Positions 6,765-9,896 of a DNA stretch of 9,896 bases are shown here, one piece after another (the stretch's first letter is position 1; the number at the start of each line of letters is the position of its first letter). The stretch covers positions 1-9,896 of the forward strand of contig SBBD01000005.1 of NCBI GenBank assembly GCA_005239845.1. Reading direction: 5' to 3'. The stretch comes from an archaeon. GTDB taxonomy: Archaea > Micrarchaeota > Micrarchaeia > Norongarragalinales > SBBD01. The notes under the pieces are model-generated. The model saw nothing but the letters and a program-made list of their open reading frames with translations. It was not told the origin of the DNA and searched no databases. The position numbers and the translations under genes are program-made.

Positions 6765-6944
6765 TTACCTTGCGCCAAACCAGTGCAGTGCTGCCGGGGG
6801 ATAAAACGAGCGTTTCCTCATGATGCTTGCGACCTCTCGGGCCACGCGCTCCGCTTGAATCGCGTCCTCCCAGTTGTGCGACGGCTTCATTTGCCCGCGG
6901 AACGGGTGCTCGGCAGGGTGCTCTATTTGCGGAAGCTCCAACAC
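6765..6944 (-). CDS. Small hypothetical protein
   Basis: From a GTG at 6944 this frame encodes 59 residues, LELPQIEHPAEHPFRGQMKP... ending SFYPPAALHWFGAR. I do not recognise the family. The composition is balanced and third codon positions are GC-rich like the neighbours. The segment WEDAIQAERVAREVASIMRKR is a plausible amphipathic helix. It ends 32 nt before the methyltransferase, in the same direction. Weak points are the lack of a ribosome-binding site at the GTG and a frame that stays open further upstream without a good start codon. It could be the remnant C-terminus of a longer decayed gene. Confidence 0.42.
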   Translation of the reverse strand: MLELPQIEHPAEHPFRGQMKPSHNWEDAIQAERVAREVASIMRKRSFYPPAALHWFGAR

Positions 6945-7064
6945 CGCGTCTTTTCGCCGGGCGGAGGATTTGGGGACGAGGCGGTCTTCGGTCCGAACCG
7001 CGGGGCAACTACGGTTTCCCCCCAGTTTGAGGTTCTTCCTGACCTCTTTCCCTTTTCTCTTCAG
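6945..7064. other. Spacer without a recognised gene
   Basis: The stretch between the small ORF and the tRNA fragment shows no convincing coding sequence. On the minus strand it contains a weak hairpin (GAGGT...ACCTC) and short GC-rich inverted repeats (CGGT...ACCG). No snoRNA boxes or TATA element are clear. Confidence 0.4.
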
Positions 7065-7082
7065 CGGGCTCGGCGGGATTCG
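7065..7082 (-). pseudogene. Detached copy of the tRNA-Lys 3' end
   Basis: The minus strand reads CGAATCCCGCCGAGCCCG, identical over 18 nt to the 3' end of the intact tRNA-Lys (7190-7207). The next two bases give a canonical TTCGAAT T-loop. No matching 5' acceptor strand or T-stem partner exists; hairpin copy B occupies that position. It is a tRNA 3'-end fragment like those left by integration or duplication events, not a functional tRNA. Confidence 0.85.
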
Positions 7083-7084
7083 AA

Positions 7085-7130
7085 CGACACCTCTGGGGGC
7101 ACATTCCCCACGCGTGTCGCCCCTCCCCCT
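7085..7130. repeat. Hairpin element, copy B
   Basis: The outer stem is CGACAC (7085-7090)/GTGTCG (7114-7119). The internal loop is CTC/CGC and the inner stem TGGGG (7094-7098)/CCCCA (7106-7110). The 12-mer CACCTCTGGGGG and the block CCCCACRCGTGYCGCCC are shared with copy A, followed by a similar C-rich flank. Where copy A has a G-C pair in the outer stem (4727-4760), copy B has A-T (7087-7117), so pairing is kept. It adjoins the tRNA-Lys 3'-end fragment directly. Confidence 0.75.
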
Positions 7131-7146
7131 GGCCCTTTTTTCTTTT

Positions 7147-7190
7147 GTAACGACCCTACTTTTCTTTTTTTAAAAGAAAAGCTGGGTCAC
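7147..7190 (-). terminator. Long hairpin with T-tract after tRNA-Lys
   Basis: Directly downstream of the tRNA the minus strand reads CTTTTCTTTT, then a 3-nt loop, then AAAAGAAAAG: a perfect 10-bp stem (7159-7168/7172-7181). Below it, after a 2x2 internal loop, is GACCC (7152-7156)/GGGTC (7184-7188). The TTTTCTTTT on the RNA-like strand would end archaeal transcription, so this is probably the tRNA terminator. The complementary A-rich arm is more than a terminator needs. Confidence 0.6.
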
Positions 7191-7294
7191 GGGCTCGGCG
7201 GGATTCGGACCCACGACCTTCCGGTTTCTTCTGCCGCAGGAAAAACGGCGGGCGTTAAAAGCCGGACGCTCTAGCCAGGCTGAGCTACGAGCCC
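7190..7294 (-). tRNA. tRNA-Lys (UUU) with intron
   Basis: The cloverleaf is complete. The acceptor stem is GGGCTCG (7288-7294)/CGAGCCC (7191-7197), with discriminator G at 7190, typical of archaeal Lys. The D-arm is GCTC/GAGC. The anticodon stem is TCCGG/CCGGA, the anticodon TTT lies at 7257-7259, and the T-stem is GTGGG/CCCGC. CCA is not encoded. An intron of about 30 nt (7226-7255) sits at the usual 37/38 position; CTTT of the loop can pair with GAAG near the intron end, giving a relaxed bulge-helix-bulge for the splicing endonuclease, and an inner GC stem folds the rest. The T-loop reads TCCGAAT, with C instead of the near-universal T55. It is the first gene of the minus block, divergent from adkA. 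Confidence 0.93.
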
Positions 7295-7316
7295 AATTGC
7301 ACGGAAAACTAGACGA

Positions 7317-7323
7317 GATAAAC
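7317..7323 (-). promoter_or_regulatory. Candidate TATA box for tRNA-Lys
   Basis: The minus strand reads GTTTATC, centred 26 nt upstream of the tRNA 5' end, the right spacing for an archaeal promoter with little or no leader. The match to box A is partial. Confidence 0.45.
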
Positions 7324-7325
7324 AT

Positions 7326-7333
7326 TATTAATG
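7326..7333 (+). promoter_or_regulatory. Candidate TATA box for adkA
   Basis: TTATTAAT lies about 26 nt before the adkA ribosome-binding site. It would place the transcript start near 7355 and leave a leader of ~12 nt. It shares the 72-nt divergent region with the tRNA-Lys promoter. Support is positional only. Confidence 0.35.
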
Positions 7334-7366
7334 TGCATTCATTTAGTTCGTTTCGAGGGGATTTTC

Positions 7367-7954
7367 ATGCTGGTTTTCGTGCTGGGAATAAAAGCGGTAG
7401 GAAAGAGCCGCGTCATTTTGGAGCTACAAAAACACGTGAAAGGCATTCGAGAGATTTCGTACGGCGACGTGATGTTGGAGATAGCAAAAGAAAAGGAAGG
7501 CTTGAAGGACCGCGAACAGATTGCCGCCTTGCCTCCCGCAAAACAAAAGAAAATCCGGGAAGAGGCCGCCAAGAGGATCCGTGCCCTTGCCGACCAGCAG
7601 CCCTTCGTTTTCCTGAACACGCACGGCTTCATCTACACGTTGCCTCACCACTCCTATTTGCCCGGCAGCCCGGACTCCGTGAGCGACGTGTTGAAGCCCG
7701 ACTTCGTGCTGCTGGTGGAAGCCGCCCCTCAGGCCATTCTCGAGCGCAGGCAAAAGGACTTGAAAGAAGGAAGGAAGCGAGAGCTAGGTTCCTTGAAGGA
7801 AATCGAGGAAGCCCTTTCCTGCGAGCGCGTGGCCGCGCTCCATTTGGGGATGCGGTACGGGTGCAACGTCAAGATTTTCGACAACACGGCTCCGGCAGAG
7901 AAAAACCACGATGTTCCGGCTTTAGCGGCGCTTTTTAAAAGTCTGAGCGAGTAA
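7367..7954 (+). CDS. adkA: Archaeal adenylate kinase
   Basis: This encodes 195 residues. ATG 7367 has GAGGGG six bases upstream and places the P-loop near the N-terminus as in the family; an earlier in-frame start at 7331 adds unrelated residues. It converts AMP and ATP to two ADP. Motifs in order are the P-loop GIKAVGKS (7-14), YGDVMLEIAKEKEGLKDREQ (32-51, AMP-site region), LNTHGF (83-88), YLPGSPDSV (97-105), FVLLVEAAPQAILERR (113-128) and the closing GCNVKIFDN (165-173). This is the distinct archaeal enzyme type, about 190 residues, not the bacterial one. In many archaea adkA sits by secY; here it precedes surface-protein genes, and the first of these begins only 9 nt after its stop, so the two are likely co-transcribed. 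Confidence 0.9.
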   Translation: MLVFVLGIKAVGKSRVILELQKHVKGIREISYGDVMLEIAKEKEGLKDREQIAALPPAKQKKIREEAAKRIRALADQQPFVFLNTHGFIYTLPHHSYLPGSPDSVSDVLKPDFVLLVEAAPQAILERRQKDLKEGRKRELGSLKEIEEALSCERVAALHLGMRYGCNVKIFDNTAPAEKNHDVPALAALFKSLSE

Positions 7955-7963
7955 GGGCCTCTT

Positions 7964-8641
7964 ATGCGTAAGGCTCAGACGGGAAGCGAGTACCTCGTCC
8001 TCGTAGGCGGCGTCATTTTCATCGGCATCCTCATGTTCCTCTTGCTGCGGGGGCAGCTGCTCCCGCAAGCCGGAAACCGTTTGCAGCAAGGTTCCTCGAA
8101 ATACTTGGACGAGTTCGGCAAGCCCTACTTGTGCTACGATTCCTTCGACGCTTCCGGCGACGAGTCCCGCTGGAAAACCAACGGCGGCCTTTGGCGCATA
8201 GCGAACGGCGTTTACCAGCAGGAAGCTGTCGATCCCGGCCGGTCCCTTTCCACCTTCTGCGACTCGACGCTGGGGAATTACTCCATTCAAGCGGATGTGA
8301 AGCACGGCGTCGGTATTCCTGGCTCTTCAGCGGGCCTGTTAGCACGCGCCAACACCGCGGGCGGCTACGTCTGCGAAGCGAGCTTTAACAAATTCCTCTA
8401 CCTGAGAAACTGTCCGACGTGGACTACTTGCGCTCTTCTTGCCTCAGGCTCCTTGGGGGCTTCCTTCGATGCAGCCAAAGGATACACCATCAAATTTACG
8501 CTCAAAGGCCCCTCGCTGACGTGTTCCATTGGGGGTTCCTCGATTTCTGCTACGAATCAAATTCGCACGGTGGGAGAAGTCGGCTTGACGACCGATTCCG
8601 CTTCCGCCTCTTTCGACAACGTGAAAGTCGCCTCTTCCTAA
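7964..8641 (+). CDS. Class III signal peptide protein, adhesin-like (paralog 1)
   Basis: This encodes 225 residues. The N-terminus MRKAQTGSEYLVLVGG is an archaeal class III (prepilin-like) signal: short basic head, cleavage expected before Q5 by an EppA-type peptidase, then a hydrophobic helix (11-29) ending LRGQLLP. The mature protein should enter a pilus-like filament or remain membrane-anchored. Residues 55-225 are rich in beta strands and resemble concanavalin-like/DUF1080-type sandwich domains (YDSFDASGD, WRIANGVYQQ, YSIQADV, AGLLARA, FDNVKVAS). Six cysteines (57, 99, 137, 150, 156, 187) could form up to three disulfides; none are in the helix. One sequon (NYS, 105) is present. It follows adkA by 9 nt. 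No ligand can be assigned. Confidence 0.85.
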   Translation: MRKAQTGSEYLVLVGGVIFIGILMFLLLRGQLLPQAGNRLQQGSSKYLDEFGKPYLCYDSFDASGDESRWKTNGGLWRIANGVYQQEAVDPGRSLSTFCDSTLGNYSIQADVKHGVGIPGSSAGLLARANTAGGYVCEASFNKFLYLRNCPTWTTCALLASGSLGASFDAAKGYTIKFTLKGPSLTCSIGGSSISATNQIRTVGEVGLTTDSASASFDNVKVASS

Positions 8642-8841
8642 ATCGGTTTTTCTTTCCCTTCTTGCTTTTAATTCCGACTTCGAGGCGGCTTCTCCCGTTT
8701 CCTGCTTTATCGCGTTCGTCGCCTCCTCTTCGTCCCTTTTTCGTCTTGTCTCGGCCCCCTGCGATTTTTTTTTAACCTCCTTTCCTCTCTCGCCTTCCTC
8801 TACACTCAGAATTCGTTTCATGGCTTCCATGTCCCAGAAGC
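8642..8841 (+). terminator. Pyrimidine-rich intergenic region with T-tracts
   Basis: The plus strand is almost all C and T here. T-runs at 8647-8651 and especially 8765-8773 (nine T) are typical archaeal termination signals, so the adkA/paralog 1 transcript probably ends here. A minus-strand open frame exists, but its Lys/Glu/Arg-rich product follows from the base skew. No gene is called. Confidence 0.55.
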
Positions 8842-8844
8842 ATG

Positions 8845-8853
8845 CTTTTTAAG
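8845..8853 (+). promoter_or_regulatory. TATA box for paralog 2 (possible leaderless start)
   Basis: CTTTTTAAG is centred about 25-26 nt before the ATG at 8875, where no ribosome-binding site exists. The geometry suggests a leaderless transcript beginning at or next to that ATG. It also argues against the ATG at 8842, which would lie upstream of the TATA box. Confidence 0.55.
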
Positions 8854-8874
8854 CGGCACGCCTTTTCCCTTTTC

Positions 8875-9564
8875 ATGCGATACCTGAAGAGCCGCTCGCA
8901 GACCGCCTTGGAGTACCTGTTCCTCGTCGCGGGAGCGCTGCTGTTCGTCCTGTTCGTGGTCCTCATCTTGCGCGGGGGCATCCTGCCCCGCACGACGAAC
9001 AAGATTTCGGAAGACGTGAAGTCGTATTTCGACAAGCACGCCCGCTACTACCTGTTCTTCGAGAACTTCGACACGGGCACTTCCTACCGCTGGGAAAACG
9101 ACACGGAAGGGTGGAGCGTGCAGAATGGAGTGTATGTGTCCCCGAATTCAGGCAAAAGCGTCGTGGGGCTCACCCTCTCCAATTTCTCGTACACGGCATT
9201 CGTAGACACCTCCGATTTCGGAACTGGCGGCTTGGTTTTCCGCTACCGCAACCGAACCAACTATTATGACGTTTATGTTCAAGATTCCCCTAAAACGGTG
9301 TATTTGCGACGCATTATAAACGGGGGCGGCCCAGCATGGACTTCAAAGCCCATTACGGCCGAGCCTCGGAAGGGGCTGTACCTGCGCGTGGACGCGAACG
9401 GCACCAACATTACTGTCTACGTCAACAACGTGGCATTTATTTCCGAGATTGATTCAACCGCTAACCCGGACTTGGAAGGCCGTGTTGGCGTCGAGGCCAT
9501 CGCGGGATCCACGAAATTCGATGACGTCGGCATCTTTTCGTGCGTGGGGCAGTGCGGAACCTGA
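8875..9564 (+). CDS. Class III signal peptide protein, adhesin-like (paralog 2)
   Basis: From ATG 8875 this encodes 229 residues; an in-frame ATG at 8842 would add 11. The later start is preferred because a TATA box sits between them and class III heads are short. MRYLKSRSQTALEYLFLVAGALL gives processing before Q9 and a hydrophobic helix (14-32) ending LRGGILP, as in paralog 1. Residues 60-221 again look like a beta-sandwich (FFENFDTGTSYRW, WSVQNGVYV, GLVFRYRNRTNYYDVYV, GLYLRVDANGTNITVYVNNV, FDDVGIF). Five N-glycosylation sequons (75, 103, 126, 175, 178) mark it as likely surface exposed and glycosylated. It ends with CVGQC, where C223 and C227 may pair. It is the middle member of the tandem array. 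Confidence 0.85.
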   Translation: MRYLKSRSQTALEYLFLVAGALLFVLFVVLILRGGILPRTTNKISEDVKSYFDKHARYYLFFENFDTGTSYRWENDTEGWSVQNGVYVSPNSGKSVVGLTLSNFSYTAFVDTSDFGTGGLVFRYRNRTNYYDVYVQDSPKTVYLRRIINGGGPAWTSKPITAEPRKGLYLRVDANGTNITVYVNNVAFISEIDSTANPDLEGRVGVEAIAGSTKFDDVGIFSCVGQCGT

Positions 9565-9604
9565 GGCGGTAAAAGAGGCAAACCCTTTTGGCGGCAATGC
9601 CTGC

Positions 9605-9612
9605 CTTTAAAG
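9605..9612 (+). promoter_or_regulatory. Candidate TATA box for paralog 3
   Basis: CTTTAAAG lies in the 66-nt gap after paralog 2. Standard spacing predicts transcript start near 9634, just past the ATG at 9631, so it better suits the later ATG at 9661. Confidence 0.4.
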
Positions 9613-9630
9613 AACGAGGAACGAAGATTC

Positions 9631-9896
9631 ATGGGTTACTTCGGGAAGAGGAAGCTGAAGATGAAAAAGAAGCCGGACCAACGCAGCCAGACCTCCCTCG
9701 AATACGTGTTCTTGGTGGGGGGAGCGCTCGTGTTCGTCGTCATCGTCTTTCTCGCGTTGCGGGGAGGCGCTTTCAGTACGGGAGGAAACCGCGTCGCCAA
9801 CCAAGCCGGAAACTTCCTGAACGTGTACGGCAAAAGCTACCTGCTCTACGAAAACTTCGACGACGGTTCCACCAAATTGTTCCGGAACGCCACCTC
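9631..9896 (+). CDS. Class III signal peptide protein (paralog 3), truncated by window edge
   Basis: There are 88 complete codons before the window ends. From ATG 9631 the head is MGYFGKRKLKMKKKPDQRSQ, then TSLEYVFLVGGALV, a class III signal with cleavage expected before Q20 and a hydrophobic helix (25-43) ending LRGGAF. GNRVANQAGNFLNVYGKSYL matches the post-helix linker of the two upstream paralogs, and YENFDDGS begins the same beta domain. Two starts are possible: 9631 (GAGGA ten bases upstream) or 9661 (GAGGA eight bases upstream, shorter head, better fit to the TATA box). The rest of the domain is outside the window. Confidence 0.85.
   Translation, partial: MGYFGKRKLKMKKKPDQRSQTSLEYVFLVGGALVFVVIVFLALRGGAFSTGGNRVANQAGNFLNVYGKSYLLYENFDDGSTKLFRNAT

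Noticed and set aside
6783..7274. Plus-strand open frame of 163 codons across the tRNA region
   Set aside because: It is antisense to the tRNA-Lys and small ORF in the same codon register; its GIRTHDLPVSS-like ending is the typical artefact of translating tRNA sequence backwards.
8444..8830. Minus-strand 128-codon frame rich in Lys, Glu and Arg
   Set aside because: It overlaps paralog 1 antisense and its composition follows from the pyrimidine-rich plus strand; no family resemblance.
1..9896. CRISPR array or transposase
   Set aside because: No regularly spaced repeats and no transposase or Cas-like protein are seen on either strand.

Overview
The window looks archaeal. It carries an archaeal/eukaryal-type RNA polymerase stalk subunit (Rpo7), Spt4, ribosomal proteins S24e and S27ae, an archaeal-type adenylate kinase, TATA boxes, an intron-containing tRNA-Lys and class III (prepilin-like) signal peptides. 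The moderately high GC, compact proteins and class III adhesin array would fit a DPANN-type archaeon (Diapherotrites or Micrarchaeota-like) or a methanogen relative. This placement is inference only.

Layout: everything from 1 to about 7294 is on the minus strand and everything from 7367 to 9896 is on the plus strand, with a divergent promoter region between. Read in its own direction, the minus block is: tRNA-Lys(UUU) with a ~30-nt intron; a stretch with hairpins and a duplicated tRNA 3' end; a small unrecognised ORF; a SAM methyltransferase; an Fcf1/Utp23-like PIN protein; an AbrB/PIN toxin-antitoxin pair; then an operon from a strong TATA box with a K+-independent membrane H+-pyrophosphatase (hppA), rpo7, spt4, rps24e and rps27ae. 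After a 223-nt gap with repeats there is a truncated gene resembling the N-terminal region of archaeal PEP-utilising (PPDK-like) proteins. The plus block is adkA followed by three tandem, diverged class III signal-peptide proteins with extracellular beta-sandwich-like domains; the last runs off the right edge.

How the genes work together: the central operon joins RNA polymerase and ribosome parts with pyrophosphate removal. As I recall, many archaea keep a PIN gene of the Fcf1-like type and a soluble pyrophosphatase beside rpo7/spt4/S24e/S27ae. Here the soluble enzyme's place is taken by the proton pump, and the toxin-antitoxin pair sits between the PIN gene and hppA. The adhesin array probably encodes surface filaments or adhesive pseudopilins.

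Most unusual features: (i) two related hairpins ~2.3 kb apart with the same architecture and one compensatory base-pair change, one beside the toxin gene and one fused to a duplicated tRNA-Lys 3' end; (ii) a downstream duplication of the rps27ae 3' end that keeps the reading frame; (iii) the tRNA-Lys T-loop, which reads C instead of T at position 55; (iv) Lys/Glu-rich C-terminal tails on both Rpo7 and S24e.
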